Shown here piece after piece: positions 31,680-43,600 of a DNA stretch of 64,000 nt. Location: the NCBI GenBank assembly GCA_018398815.1, contig CM031615.1, positions 55,775,058 through 55,839,057 of the forward strand. Direction: 5' to 3'. Within the stretch, counting starts at the first letter, position 1; the number at the start of each line of letters is the position of its first letter. The notes under the pieces are model-generated. The model did not search any database. It had not been told where the DNA came from and saw only the letters and a list, made by a program, of their open reading frames with translations. Source of the stretch: Conus ventricosus (Eukaryota; Mollusca; Gastropoda; Neogastropoda; Conidae). The translations under genes and the position numbers were made by a program.

Positions 31680-33890
31680 CCGAATTATATAGAGGGCCAG
31701 ATGCTGCAGAATACTTCTTAGAACGCATGCAGAAAGTGCGTAATGACTGTTCTAATAATCTAAACTTATCTGAAATCATAATGACGCCTGAAGACCAACA
31801 ACAGTATGACTCAGCCACGCATTGTGGATTTGCGGTTTAGAGCTAACGCCCAAGAGTGTAAACCCCACAGTAAGAGACCATGATCACATTAGCGGAAAGT
31901 TCAGAGGAGCGGCGCATAACAAATGCAATCTTCAACTAAAGTTTGATCCAAAGACATGGAAGCTGCCTGTATTCTTTCACAACTTGCGAGGTTATGACTC
32001 TCACCTTATAATGCAAGCAGTAACCAGCGCCTTTAGGGTAGCATGCATTGCACAGTCATCAGAAAAGTACAGTGTTTTCACTTAATAACATTCTTTCTAC
32101 GACTCTATGCAACACATGATGGCTCATTAGAGGCACTGGCTATGTCCTTAAAGTCCTGCCCAATAACGGAAAAATATTTGGACTCAACTCTTGTTAGAAA
32201 GGGTGTTTTACCCTTATGAATACATGAACAGTTGGAAAGGTTTGACGAAGATACACTTCCGCCTAAAGGCGCGTTCCTTTTCTAGTCTTAGAGGAAAGGA
32301 CATCAGCGACTCTGATTACCAGCATGCTCAAGAAGCATGGCAGAAGTTAGATTGTAAAACAATGGAGACTATCATGACTCATACTTGATGGCAGATGTAT
32401 GTTTGTTGGCGGACGTCTTTGAAAATTATAGGAAGACCTGTATGAAACATTATAGCCTGGATCCTGCGCATTACATTTCTGCGCCCGGATGAGTTGGGAT
32501 GCTTTCTTAAAGTTTACTGAGTACAGATGATTTATTGTCGGATTACCAATGATCCAGATGATTGAAAACGATTGCGTGGAGGAATTAGTATGGCGTCGCA
32601 CCATTACTGTAAAGCAAACAACAAATACTTGGACACTATGATCCGAGTAAAAGGTCTAACTATCTCATGTATTTAGACGCAAACAATCTGTAGGTGGGCA
32701 ATGCGCAACACTTCCATTACGTAACTTTAAAATGTACACAGGTACGAATAATATTCAAAAGGCATTAAAGTGGTTGGGCAGTTTAACGCCTGATCAACAG
32801 CGTGGTTTCATTCTAAAGTTGACTTAGAATATCCTCATGAACTCCATGACCTGCATAATGACTATCCATTAGCAGCAGAAAGTCTAAAGATGGATCCAAG
32901 AGAACCGCCTAAACTTGTGCCTAATCTTCAAGGCAAAAAAATTATGTCTGTCATTACAGACTTCTACAATTTATTTAAGACATGGTTTAAAGTTGACAGC
33001 TGTTCATCGTATAATTGCTTTTGATCAAGAACAGTTCAGAAACCATACATCATGAAGAACACTGATCTCAGAACTAAATCCACCAATGCTTCAGAAAAAG
33101 ACTTTTCAAGCTGATGAACAACAGCTGTTTTGGAAAGACTATGGAGAATCCGCACAAGCGCAAAGACGTCAGATTAGTCACCAAAGAGAACGAAGCAATT
33201 AAGCTGACTTCAAAACCTAATTATCAGGACTTCAGAAGATTTCATGATCACCTTTTTGGCATAATATGATAAAAAAGAAAGTCAAATTGGACAAACCTGT
33301 ATTTATTGGGTTTACTGTTTTAGAATTATCAAAGCTTTGATGTTAGAATTTCTTTATGACTACTTTAAAGCCCTCGTATCCCGATCCCAGAGTACTTTAC
33401 ACAGATACAGATAGTTTTGTTATAGATATCCCTACTGAAGACATCTATAAAAAACATGGAAACCGAAGTGGCTAAAGGCCATGCAGGATGTATATACATC
33501 TGATTACCCTAAAGATTCGCCTTTGCATTCATCCGTTAATAAGAAGGTTTTAGGAAAGATGAAGGATGAATTATCTGGAAAGGTGATCAAGGAGTATGTG
33601 GGTTAAGGTCAAAAATGTACAGTATTTCGAGCCAGGAGAAAATCATTAAGAAAGCAAAGGAATATCTCGCAGCGTTGTGCAGTCAAACATATCACATGAC
33701 AACTACAAAGAAGCATTGTTTGGCAATAAGACTTTTCATCATGACAACGTAAAACTGCGATCTAATCTACATGAAGATCAACACAACAGTTGTAACAAAG
33801 AAGTCATTAGATAGAACAAACACAAAACGCGTGTTTGTTAATCCAGAGTTTTCATATGCATATGGTCATTATAGAACCGTAAATTAATTA
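31680..33890 (+). pseudogene. Polinton/Maverick protein-primed DNA polymerase B, decayed
   Basis: Many short frames read as a family-B protein-primed DNA polymerase. Visible are RGPDAAEYFLERMQKVRNDC (31690), an HNH-like VRDHDHISGKFRGAAHNKCN (31870), PVFFHNLRGYDSHLIMQAV (exonuclease region, about 31970), YLMADVCLLADVFENY-type text (32390), VDLEYPHELHDLHNDYPLAA (32820), PYIMKNTDLRTKSTNA (33040), MENPHKRKDVRL (33145) and the Y-x-D-T-D-S region (TDTDSF-like, about 33400). It ends in NPEFSYAYGHY (33845). Frameshifts occur every 50-150 bp, so it is not translatable as given. Polintons use this enzyme to copy their own DNA. The density of indels resembles the neighbouring low-quality region, so part of the damage may be assembly error. 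Confidence 0.87.
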
Positions 33891-34151
33891 AAGCGAACTG
33901 TGTCTGGTGGATTATCTGCAGTTCTTCCTTCACAAAAGATCTTTGAGGAGCTGTTGTTTTGTTGTGCCAGTTTTCTCGTAAATAATACACGGCGGATTCA
34001 TTTTTACAATTCTTTTTATTTCATATGGATCAACACTCCAAACCGATCAGTTGCCCTGATGCGAGTGTCCCCTTCTGCTTCCCCCGGTAAATAAAGGTAC
34101 CTTACTTTTAAACCAAATGGTAATAGTTTGCCGGATGAACTGACGTCTCCT

Positions 34152-34826
34152 TCAGCAACATTTATTGTTTTTCTTTGATTGCTTGTACTGGCTTAGCCCT
34201 TTAAATTCTTCATTATTCATTGCGCGCAAAACTGAGGGCAGTCTTCTAACCCATTCTGTGTTGCGAGAATTGTCAATCAGCTCTCTGTGATACTGGTAGG
34301 AGAAAAGTCTTTCGCTAACTGTTGTTAAAGTTTTCAACTAAAGCCTGTGATCTGTGAACTCCCGGAATGCCCTTCTAATATAACTCTATGTTTCAACAAT
34401 AATTGATCACTTGGCCCTTTAAATTCTTTTCCATCATCAACTTGAATCATGCGAGGATAAGTTAGTGGCCCTCGTTGATATATCATTGTATAGCAACAGC
34501 AACAGCAGAAGCACTCTTTTGTGTTAATGGTTCCGCATCTTATAATCTTGAAGCCATGTCAATGACTGTGATGCGTACTTAAATCTTTTTCGTCTAATCC
34601 TATCAAGGGTAAATATAAAAGATCCATTTTGATGGGTGTCGTTCGGTATTGCGTTCACAAAGTGTGTCTCTGTATTCGTCTAGGGGCAGTAAATAAATTT
34701 GCCAAATCGCTTGTTTAGATAACCATTCCTTTGCTGTTTTTTCACTGACTCCCGCTGCTTGGCTTAGCTTTTTAATTGCTGTGATGCCCTTCCAATACCT
34801 TTGGGCGAATAATAGATTTTGTTCAT
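34152..34826 (-). pseudogene. Polinton retroviral-type integrase
   Basis: Minus strand from ATG at 34826 (MNKIYYSPK). Segments in several frames: AIKKLSQAAGVSEKTAKEWL and SKQAIWQIYL (about 34760-34690), TVIDMASRL with the first catalytic D (about 34570), MIQVDDGKEFKG with the second D (about 34430), ALVENFN with the E (about 34330), then ERLFSYQYHRELIDNSRNTE and WVRRLPSVLRAMN to the stop at 34152. The order matches Polinton c-integrases, whose D,D-35-E core inserts the element. All three acidic residues appear, but frames change at least three times. Confidence 0.82.
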
Positions 34827-34833
34827 TTTTTAT

Positions 34834-35237
34834 TCAGCCCAATATTATGTGCAACAAAATACACAACGTCATACCAACGACAATAAACCCGATTTCTTGC
34901 ATCTTTTGTTTTCCTGATGGTTGATAAAAGTCACTGAATTTTGGTGGGGGCAATGTCTCGATTGGTTTGCCTGTTACTAGATAATATTGTTTATTGCTTG
35001 ATCAACATTTTTAAATGTGTAAGCTGCATGCCCCTGTCTTTTCAGTGTGTCATTAATAAAATCTAACTGCTCAAGTCTCTGCCTTTCATAGGCGTCTTGT
35101 GCAGCTGCTAGTTGCTCCATAGCTTGTTATGTCTTTTCTCTCGCCGTCATTCCCCATTTACTAAATGCGAAATTACTTCCGCTAAAAGCAAGCGCATTCA
35201 CCACAGCGCCGCCTATCATTATTGCGAGTGAAGCCAT
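34834..35237 (-). pseudogene. Polinton accessory protein with N-terminal hydrophobic segment
   Basis: ATG at 35237 gives MASLAIMIGGAVVNALAFSG, then NFAFSKWGM, and a break near 35130. It continues as AAQDAYERQRLEQLDFINDT, LKRQGHAAYTF, LPPPKFSDFYQPSGKQK and a C-terminal hydrophobic FIVVGMTLCILLHIILG to TGA at 34834. I recall similar small proteins next to integrase in Polintons; function unknown. Hydrophobic stretches at both ends suggest a membrane or virion-membrane role (inference). Confidence 0.6.
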
Positions 35238-35266
35238 TTTTATAAATGTATTTTTTTATTTACATA

Positions 35267-35487
35267 TTAATTGTCCGGAATTATTCCTTGCTTAACTAGA
35301 AAATCTTTCGTGGCAACCGAAGCTGCAATGATAGCAATCAGCTTTGCTGAATCCTCAAAGTCTAGTTTGCCAAGATCTGCCGTTTTAATTTTTAACAAGC
35401 TTTTACCAACATTGAGTATCCTACACTTAGGCCTCCAATAACAGCAGAATGGTATACAAGGTTGGTAACATTTTTTTCGGTGCTCAT
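35267..35487 (-). pseudogene. Small Polinton membrane-type protein
   Basis: ATG at 35487: MSTEKNVTNLVYHSAVIGGL and SVGYSMLVKA, a glycine-rich hydrophobic segment. The frame stops at 35392 after one shift, and the other frame continues KTADLGKLDFEDSAKLIAII and AASVATKDFLVKQGIIPDN to TAA at 35267. It is about 74 codons if the shift is an error. The ending ATKDFLVKQGIIP is what I remember from Polinton small proteins. It starts about 30 bp from the divergent gene at 35522, so the two probably share a promoter region. Confidence 0.6.
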
Positions 35488-35521
35488 TTTATAAAATAAA
35501 TAATTATAATTATTAAAAAAC

Positions 35522-36482
35522 ATGAACAGTGATGATCTCCTACAGCTACAAGGCAGCCTAAACCTTCCTGAACTTATGAATGACCAAGTTGATGACCAAG
35601 CTATTATGCCCAAAAAAGAGAGGCTGTATTCTTTGGCAGCATGTGGAAAACAAAACAGTTCCCGGAACTGAATTCAGCATTGAACAGATTCAACAGATGT
35701 CGCCGCAAGACATTTTAAAGTATCATAACAGGATGAAGCGCAGCTGGGTCTAGAATGTGAAAAGTGTGGGACAAACGGTTTCTTAGTTTTGTACACTAAA
35801 CTAGTCAGTAGATTTGCTCCCATTGATTCTGAACAAGATCTTACGTATGATTTAACGCAAGATCCTGTTTTAACAAAGTCATTAGAGTCTCTAGGCTGTG
35901 ATCTATATTACAGATTTGGAACATTATTGTCGCCAGCGATCATGGGATTAATAACTTTTAATCATATAGATTTTGTTTCCCTTCAAAATGAGCGAGCTGG
36001 AAAATCAGCAGAATCAGAAAACACTGAATCAGGTGAGAAAGTAACCAAGCCAGAAAATCAGCAGAAAACACTGAACCAGGTGGGACCATTAAAAATCCTG
36101 GGCGTGTTGAAGCAGGAAAAAAATTAGCAGAGTGGAACAGACAAAAAAAATTAATGTTACAGAATATGACTCATCATGAAAACATAACACCGCCAGCGCC
36201 AGAACAAGTTGATTCAATGCCCGCTATAAAAACTCCATGTGATACAAGGGCCCCAAAGTCTTCATGGAATATTGAACTTAAAACTGTTGCCATTTTTGGC
36301 GCCCTTGCTGCTGCTGGGCGGTTATTACTGTTATAAAAATATATAAAGAAAGGCAGCAGAAACAAAAGCAACCAAAAAAATCTGAACCGTTAAATACAGA
36401 AAAAGACAACTGCACGCCAAAACCGTCAACAACAAAAGATCATTTGATCCATTTCAAATGGAATAATATTTTAAGAACTTAA
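35522..36482 (+). pseudogene. Polinton-associated protein of unknown function with C-terminal transmembrane segment
   Basis: ATG at 35522 (MNSDDLLQLQGSLNLPELMN) opens the gene. After shifts near 35640 and 35750 the frame is open at 35789-36127 (FAPIDSEQDLTYDLTQDPVL, then GCDLYYRFGTLLSPAIMGL). A further shift leads to GRVEAGKKLAEWNRQKK, then the frame 36154-36336 with a hydrophobic VAIFGALAAAG segment. After another shift it reads YKERQQKQKQPKKSEPLN to TAA at 36480-36482. The GRVxAGKKLAEWNR phrase is one I associate with Polintons; no enzymatic motif is visible. Confidence 0.6.
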
Positions 36483-36499
36483 TTTAAATTTTCTTATAA

Positions 36500-36756
36500 A
36501 AATAGATCATGCGTATTATAAAATGATAAAGTCAATAAATAAAGACATGGATCTATAAAAGACATTTCCATAGACCAGAATTGTAATCAATGCAGTTGCT
36601 TCGTTGTAAAAACTTCCTTAAGATCTATGCAAGAACGCTGAGCAAGACATCCTCAACGATGTACGCGTTTTTTGAGGCGTGTTGTGACTATATTAGACAT
36701 CTACTATTTAAGATAAAAACATAGCTTGTATTTTTTTGATAATTATAAGATAACTT
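36500..36756. other. Non-coding sequence right of the Polinton genes
   Basis: AT-rich, no gene. I could not identify a terminal inverted repeat because the left end of the element is not readable. Confidence 0.4.
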
Positions 36757-36868
36757 AATAAGAACTTGGTTGTACTTAAAGGATGACTTAATCAAGAACT
36801 TATCAAGAACTTGATCAAAACTTATTAAGAACTTAATTAAGAACTTGATCAAGAACTTATTAAAAACT
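36757..36868. repeat. Short-period (about 12-bp) repeat
   Basis: Degenerate iterations of AAGAACTT(G/A)AT(C/T), about eight copies. Confidence 0.8.
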
Positions 36869-36914
36869 TGGCTGTGGGGCGGGTGGGGTGGGTGATGGTG
36901 GTGGGGTGGAGTGG

Positions 36915-37035
36915 GTAGGGGGTGTGCATGCGTGGGGTAGACAAAACAAACAACAAACACAAACACCCAATAGACAGTCCAGGGGTGGGGCGGAGGGACG
37001 TGCGTGCGTGGGGTAGGCCAAAACACACAAACACC
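36915..37035. repeat. Two diverged copies of an ~80-bp G-rich/A-rich unit
   Basis: TGC(A/G)TGCGTGGGGTAG followed by AAAACA/AAACA runs occurs at about 36926 and 37007. Confidence 0.6.
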
Positions 37036-37100
37036 AACAAACAAACAAGAAGTAGAACTACCAGGCTGTGTCCCCGCGCGCACCTCAATCAACCCCAAGT

Positions 37101-37272
37101 GATCACATAGGTCGTTTGGCCTAGTTTGCCGCTGAGCTTTGCTGGTGCTGCCGCGCTTTGTAGTCAAGCGATCACATAGGGTCGTTTGACCTAGTTTGCC
37201 ACCAAGCTTTGCAGGTGCTGACGTCATTGGCGGCAAGCGATCACATAGGTTGTTTGGCCTAGTTTGCTCTGC
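37101..37272. repeat. 69-bp tandem repeat, about 2.5 copies
   Basis: Units start with GATCACATAGG at 37101, 37170 and 37239 and share TTTG(G/A)CCTAGTTTGC and AGCTTTGC(A/T)GGTGCTG. Confidence 0.9.
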
Positions 37273-37539
37273 TCCTCTTTTCCTCAACCAGGCTTGCAAC
37301 TGGCTTTGGCAGAGTTACAGCAATTACTGCTGTAGCCGAGCTTTTATGGCGGCTCTAATCGCCATAGTAGTACATCCGTCATTGTATTTTGGAGCATTTA
37401 TATGAAGATAGTGCTGGCCACACACTACTCCTCTCCATACTGGTAGATGTACTAAGGTCTGCCTAGCCCTACTAGTTTGTTTGCCAGAACATTCGAAAAT
37501 CGTTAGTCCAGTTGCATAAGTTTAATAATGGTTTGGCGT

Positions 37540-37830
37540 TTGCACACAGTTCATTTATACTGATTCCTAGCTTGTGGAATTTAGATAGTTATAAAAACAC
37601 ACAGAAAGTTGAATGAGTTTCCTAGCATACGAATCAGACATGTTCACCTGCGTCTTAAGAAATAAACGCCATGTTTGATGCGTTTTTTGTTTTTTAAACA
37701 TGACTTGGGCTGTCTCAAGCCAACGCCCAAAATCAACGCGTGATGGATTGTTTTGCTTTGCCAGCTTTCAAACAATGCAGCACCATTTATTAAATAAGGA
37801 ACCATCTCATCGATAGTCAAACACATATTA
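37540..37830 (-). pseudogene. Unrecognised protein-like relic
   Basis: One minus frame (about 37750-37560) reads VDFGRWLETAQVMFKKQKTH and then FLKTQVNMSDSYARKLIQL before stops; another reads CLTIDEMVPYL, which recalls a piggyBac transposase but is too short. The first frame looks protein-like but I cannot name it. Several stops make it a relic at best. Confidence 0.3.
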
Positions 37831-38317
37831 AAACTGCTATATTTTGTTCAGCAATATGCCTCAACGTTTTCATTTCCTTGAATCAACAAACCTTTAAGAT
37901 AGTCGTCCATTTCCAAAGCAGTCGGTTCCCTTTTTTCTTTTCTGTTCCTTCTAGGAAAGCAATACTTCTTTTCGGTTTCAGCAGTAACGAACATGCTTCA
38001 CCCCCGTTCTTTTTTCAACAAATACTCTGACATGCAAGTAAGTAAAACTTGTGGTGTTCAATGCGAGAGCCTGCTCTTCAGTGAAACGGTAGCCTTTTTA
38101 GAATAACACACCAAGCACAGAACACAGCGCATTAAAAAAACGCCCTACTCGTCCGGAGCCAGTAGAAAATGATGAAACCGGTGTTGGTTACTATCATGTG
38201 AGCGCTGTGAAAGATGATGAAATATATTGCAATGCAGCAGGCCCAGCGTGAAGGAGTGGGGTGAGGGAGGAGCAGGGCACAGTATTGATTTTTGGCCTCT
38301 CAGTTGTCAGCAGGCGT

Positions 38318-38392
38318 GAGGCGCGCGCGCGTGTATAAGTGTCTGTCTGTGCCCATGGTGTGGTGTGTGTGTGTGTGTGTGTGTGTGCGTGT
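38318..38392. repeat. (CG)n and (TG)n microsatellites
   Basis: GCGCGCGCG at 38320-38330 and a (TG)n run at 38362-38392. Confidence 0.9.
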
Positions 38393-38654
38393 GTCTGTCA
38401 ACATCACGAAACTGTGAACAGCTCCCAGATCAGTTTTGTTGTTGTTGTTGTTGTTGTTTTTAGGACAGTTTACCCCCGGCCCATGTTGACACCTTTTCGT
38501 CCCGTGTCTGCCCAGTGTTGATACTGCTTCTCCTGAGTCTGTCCCGTGTTGAAGAGACACTGTGTAGCCTGGTGTCAGTCTCGTGTGTGCTAACACCTTC
38601 AGCCCATGCGCTCGCTCAGTCTGTGCTGTCAGTGCCAACAAGTCGGTTTACCCT

Positions 38655-38825
38655 GCTCTCTCTGTGTGTGTGTGTGTGTCTGCCCGCCTCTTCTGTCTGT
38701 CTGTCCTCTCTCTCTGTCTCTCTCTTCTCTGTCTGTCTGTCTGTCTCTCTCTGTTGCGCGCGCGTGTATGAGCTGTGTTTGTGTGTGTGTTGTGTGTGTT
38801 CGTGTGTGAGTGTGTGTGTGCATAC
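38655..38825. repeat. TG/TC-rich microsatellite region
   Basis: Interrupted (TG)n, (TC)n and TCTG runs; cysteine-valine frames through it are artefacts. Confidence 0.9.
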
Positions 38826-39210
38826 GCACGTATGCCTATGGCTCCAAAACCTGGCTTCTCCTCCGTGTCTAAATAGAAATATTATTTAAACCCACAAGCA
38901 ATCCTTCACCACACGGAGGGCAACTTGACCTTAACAGGCTTTGTTCGCCTCTCTCTGTGCTGACAAACTCCCCGCTGTAATTAACATACTGCGAAGTAAT
39001 CGATAGCCTAGTGCACCCACCGTGTATATGGGCGCGTTCAGTCACGGCTGCTTTTCCCTACGTTACTCTATGGGCGTGTTCAGTCCTGGCTACTTTCCCT
39101 ACGCTACTCTCTAAAAACTTTAGTAAATTAGTATTAAAAACAGATAACCCTGCACAGTAGTTTTGTTTGTAGATAATCGTTATTTTTTGGTTATTGACGT
39201 CTTACTTGTC

Positions 39211-39300
39211 AGAGAACAGGAAAAGGCGGCTTTTAGCCACTTTCCGCCCAAAAACACGTGGAGGGTGAAAGTGGCTTAGAGTCGCCTTTTCCTGTTCTCT
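39211..39300. mobile_element. 90-bp MITE, hAT-like
   Basis: 34-bp terminal inverted repeats (AGAGAACAGGAAAAGGCGGC ... CGCCTTTTCCTGTTCTCT, about three mismatches) flanked by ACTTGTC at 39204-39210 and 39301-39307. The duplication can be read as 8 bp (TACTTGTC) if the last T is shared, which fits hAT elements. Non-coding and able to fold into a hairpin. Confidence 0.8.
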
Positions 39301-39307
39301 ACTTGTC

Positions 39308-40501
39308 TGACCAGTTTTTGAGGCAATTTAAATTTTCTTGCCAGACTACTATAGTTATCTGATTTGTCATATATTTTTGTATCATCAGCAAAAATTTTTA
39401 CAAAAACTATTTACCTCATCTGGGAAGGTCATTATAAAAATAGTAAACAGTACAGGTCCTAAAATGCTCCCTTGGGGAATACCACTCATAACATCTTTCT
39501 CTGTTGACATACAGTAACCCACTCTTACTCTTTGTTTTCTATTTGACAAAAAATCTCTAATCCATTTAGCAACTTACCTACTATACCGTATGCTCCATTT
39601 TTTTTCAATAATCTCTCATGCGGAACCGTATCAAAAGCTTTACGGAAATCAAGGTAAATTATATCAACAGAGTACTATTCTCTAGCATGTTAACTAAATC
39701 TTCCATAACTTCAAGTAGTTGTGATATGCAAGACCTTTTTTTACGAAAGCCATGCTGGCATACTGCAAACAAATTATTATCAGTGAAGTGAGATACTATG
39801 ACATCTCTTATAATGGATTCTAGCACTTTGCATGCAATGCAGGTTAAGCTTACCGGACGATAGTTGCCTGCTCAGATTTTGACCCTTTTTTAAAATAGCA
39901 GTAACTTCTGCCGATTTCCAGTCGAGGGGTAATTTCCTGTCTCTAATGATGTATTATAAATCTTACTGAGCGGTACAGCTAACTCCTACTTAATTCTTTT
40001 AGAACTTAGGTGGTATTAAATCAGGTCCCTGCGCTTTAGACTGATTCAATTCAAACAACTTCTTCTCTACTGCAGCTGAAGTAATTATTATATCTGTAAC
40101 TGAAATTCCATTAGATTTACTACATTCTATAAGATCAGGTATGTTATTTGTATCTTCATTAGCAAAGACACTTGCGAAGAACTCATTTAAAACTTCAGCT
40201 TTCTCCATATTGACTACGCCAACCCTCCTTTACCATCATTTAGAGTATTTACCCCTCGTTACTTTTGTACGTTCTTGCACGTATTTCCAAAAACATTTGG
40301 GATTTTTTTTTTACATTGTTCTGCTATTTTACGTTCATAAGCTTTTCTTGTTGATTTGATTTCATTTTTGCTCTTATTTCGCATTCTTGCATATTTACTG
40401 TATTCTTTCCCATCTTTCGTCAATAAATACCTTTGAAAAAGATTATATTTTTTCTTAATCATTTTAAGTACTTTATCATTCATCCAAAGTGGTTTAAGCA
40501 T
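39308..40501 (-). mobile_element. CR1-like LINE fragment (family A-like), lacking its 3' end
   Basis: On the minus strand: linker KPLWMNDKVLKMIKKKYNLF (40495), MEKAEVLNEFFASVFANEDT (40208), KAQGPDLIPPKF, then shifted pieces of KAFDTVPHERLL, IPPGSILGPVLF-like and IFADDTKIYDKS-like text (about 39650-39370). The homology stops at WSDK next to the MITE at 39300. Multiple stops and shifts. It lies head-to-tail with a plus-strand family-B fragment at 40540. Confidence 0.78.
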
Positions 40502-40539
40502 TTTATTTTGGCTACAATTAGTCTTTGGAATACATCGTC

Positions 40540-40690
40540 CATACTCAGTTTGGGATCCTTACCATCTAAGGGACATTGATAACCTCGAAAAGATTCAGAA
40601 GAAGAGAGCAGCACGGTTCGTAACAGGGAAACACATCAGAGAAAAGGGGAATACTAGTCATACCGACCCCCCAAAGAAACTTGAAATTTT
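40540..40690 (+). mobile_element. Family-B LINE RT fragment
   Basis: Matches 43155-43260: SVWDPYHL-R-DIDNLEKIQK followed by KRAARFVTG. It sits upstream of the larger family-B element and is separated from its 5' half by about 70 bp. Confidence 0.8.
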
Positions 40691-40699
40691 GTCCTAAGT

Positions 40700-43600
40700 T
40701 GCATCCACCCCTGATTCTAAAACTGATAAAATCCCAAATCATAAAGTGCAACTGAACTCCAAATCATTAGAGAAAAAGATCAACTTAAATGCATAGTCGT
40801 AAATTTTCAATCTCTTATCAAGAAAAAGAAGAACTCAGTAATTTAGTCACCGAAAAAAACATTGATGTTGTAATTGGAACAGAAACTTGGCTAGAAACTG
40901 AACATCCAGCAGTGAACTCTAATGGAGGATTTTGATATTTATAGAAAGGACAGACTTGGAAAAAAGAGGTGGCGGAGTCTTGATTGCCATTAGGAAGAAC
41001 TTAGCCAGTGAGTTTTTTATATCAAGGCAAAAATAGTGAAAGTTTATTTTGTAGGATTAATTTTAAGAATAAGAGACCTGTCATGTGTGGATCAGTTTAC
41101 AGACCTCCAGACTCAGATGAAATGTAAGTTCGGCTATTTGCAGAGACATTTCTAACATTGTTTTGGCCAATAGAAGGCAATATTATGGATTGGTGGAGAC
41201 TTTAACTTACCAGATATTGATTGGGGTGAAGATGCCATACTTGGTAATCAATACAGTAAAAATATATACTCAGTTTTTGATACCACCAAAGACCTAGGAT
41301 TAGTGCAGTCAGTTGAAGCACCAACTCGTGGTATGGCATTCCTGGATTTATTTTTTACCAATTGTCTAGGCGCTTTAGGCAATCAGGATTAATTGCAGGC
41401 CTGGGTGATCATGACATAATTCTCTTAGAGAGCAACTTTCAACCCTTTCGAAGAAAACCCCCTAAACGTACCATCAGACTCTGGAACCAAGCAGATTTAC
41501 CAAAATTGCGCAGGGATACTCATATTTCAGTCGTCTCTTTTTGAGGTCCCATAGTGTTAAAGATAATGTCAGTGACCTTTGGAAGTGTATAAAAACTAAC
41601 TTGGAATTTATTATGGATGACAACATACCTACTAAAATAACTTCAAGCAAGAACCACCAGCCATGGATTACTACAAAAACTAAACATTTGTTGAGAAGGA
41701 AACATCGTTTCTTTAAGAAATTGAAACTACATCCTAATTCAGAAAGATTACTGGTTAGGTATAAACATATTAAGAGAAGGTGTCAGAGAGAAATGTAGCT
41801 TGCTCACTCCAATTATGTTTAATTCGATGATTTCAGAAGGTGATCATCAAAACAGAAATTATGGTCTTACATAAGGAGTAAGAGACAGGACAACATGGGA
41901 TTCCAGACCTGAGAAACAACCAGAATAACCTAATACAGGACCCTGAAGGGAATAGCAGATTTACTAAACAAGCAGTTTTGTTCAGTTTTCTCAATCCCAA
42001 ACCTTTAATTAACGTTAGACTAAAGGATGATGATAAACTCCCTGAAATGCAAAACATCAAAGTAAACAAAGCAGGAGTATTTAAGTTACTGACCAACATC
42101 AATGAAAACAAAGCTACTGGTCCCCGATGGCGTTCCTGGCAAGCTCTTAAAATTATGTTGCCAATGAATTGAGTGAGGTATACCAACTACTTTACCAAGC
42201 TTCACTGGACCAGGGAGTAATACCTGATGAGTGGCGAGATGCGAGCATTGTTCCCTTTTCAAAAAGGGTGACAAAACAAAAGCAGAGAACTATAGACCTG
42301 TATCTCTTACATCCATATCAGCAAAACTACTTGAACACATAATATATAGTAGCATAATGGACCATCTTGACAAATATGACTTCTTAAATAACGCCCAGCA
42401 TGGTTTTAGACGGCGAAGGAGTTGTGAGACTCAACTTATAACAACTCTCAATGATTTTAATAACTGTCTTAACAACAGACAGCAAATAGATGCAATTTTA
42501 TTAGACTTTTCTAAAGCCTTTGATAAGGTTGACCATGAGGCCTGCTGCTTAAATTAGAACACATCGCATTGGCGGTTCTTTGCTAAAATGGCTAGATCAT
42601 TCCTCGTTGGAGAACGCAGAAAGTTTGTTGTGGAAGGGTCGTCATCCCATGTAAACCAGTCTTGTCAGGTGTACCACAGGGAACTGTTCTGGGGCCCTTG
42701 TTTTTCTTAATTTATATAAATGACATAAGTAGAAATCTCTCTCCTGGAACTACTATAAGGCTTTTTGCAGATGACAGCTTAGTATAATCAAAAGCAAGAA
42801 TGATACACGCATTCTACAAGAAGATCTAAACGCTTTACAAGAGTGGAAAGACTTGGAAAATGGAATTTCATCCCCAAAAGTGCCAAGTGTTTGCGTATAT
42901 GTAACAAACGCTCACCAATTAGATCAGATTATTCTATCCATAATACTATTCTTAAAGAAACCAATGCTGCAAAATATTTAGGCGTGATTATAGATAGTCG
43001 TCTCAAATGGAAAGAACACTACAATTTAGTATGTAAGAAAGCAAAATAACATCTTAGCTTTCTTATACAGGAATATCAATGACTGCCCCCAAAAGGTTAA
43101 AGACGACTGCTACAAAAACACTGGTTAGACCAGTACTGGAATATGGTTGCTCAGTTTGGGATCCTTACCATCTAAAGGACATTGATAACCTCGAAAAGAT
43201 TCAGAAGAGAGCAGCACGGTTCGTAACAGGAACCACATCAGAGAAAAGGAGAATACTAGGAAGAACATGAGGAAATTAGAATGGAAACCCTTGGAAGAGA
43301 GAAGAGCTTTATCAAACTTAACATCTTCTTCAAAGGCAGAGCTAAAGTAATGATATTCCAATGGAACAACTAGTTTTGAATAAAAGTAGCACCAGGAGTG
43401 GCGGTCAATGTTATACATACCTGCATTAAATATTGACAGCCACTTACATTCATTTTATCCTAGTTCTGTACGGCTGTGGAACTCACTGCCGGGTGCCAAC
43501 AAGATTGCCACAAATGCAATCTCATTAAAAAACAAATTGATACGACAGTTTTGAGATCTGCATATTGACGATTTTCTATTTTAACTTCCCCAGATATTTT

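Noticed and set aside
37101..37272. CRISPR-like array
   Set aside because: The repeated units are long, contiguous and without unique spacers; this is an ordinary 69-bp tandem repeat in animal DNA.
37644..37826. piggyBac transposase (IDEMVPY)
   Set aside because: Seven matching residues without the rest of the catalytic region are insufficient.
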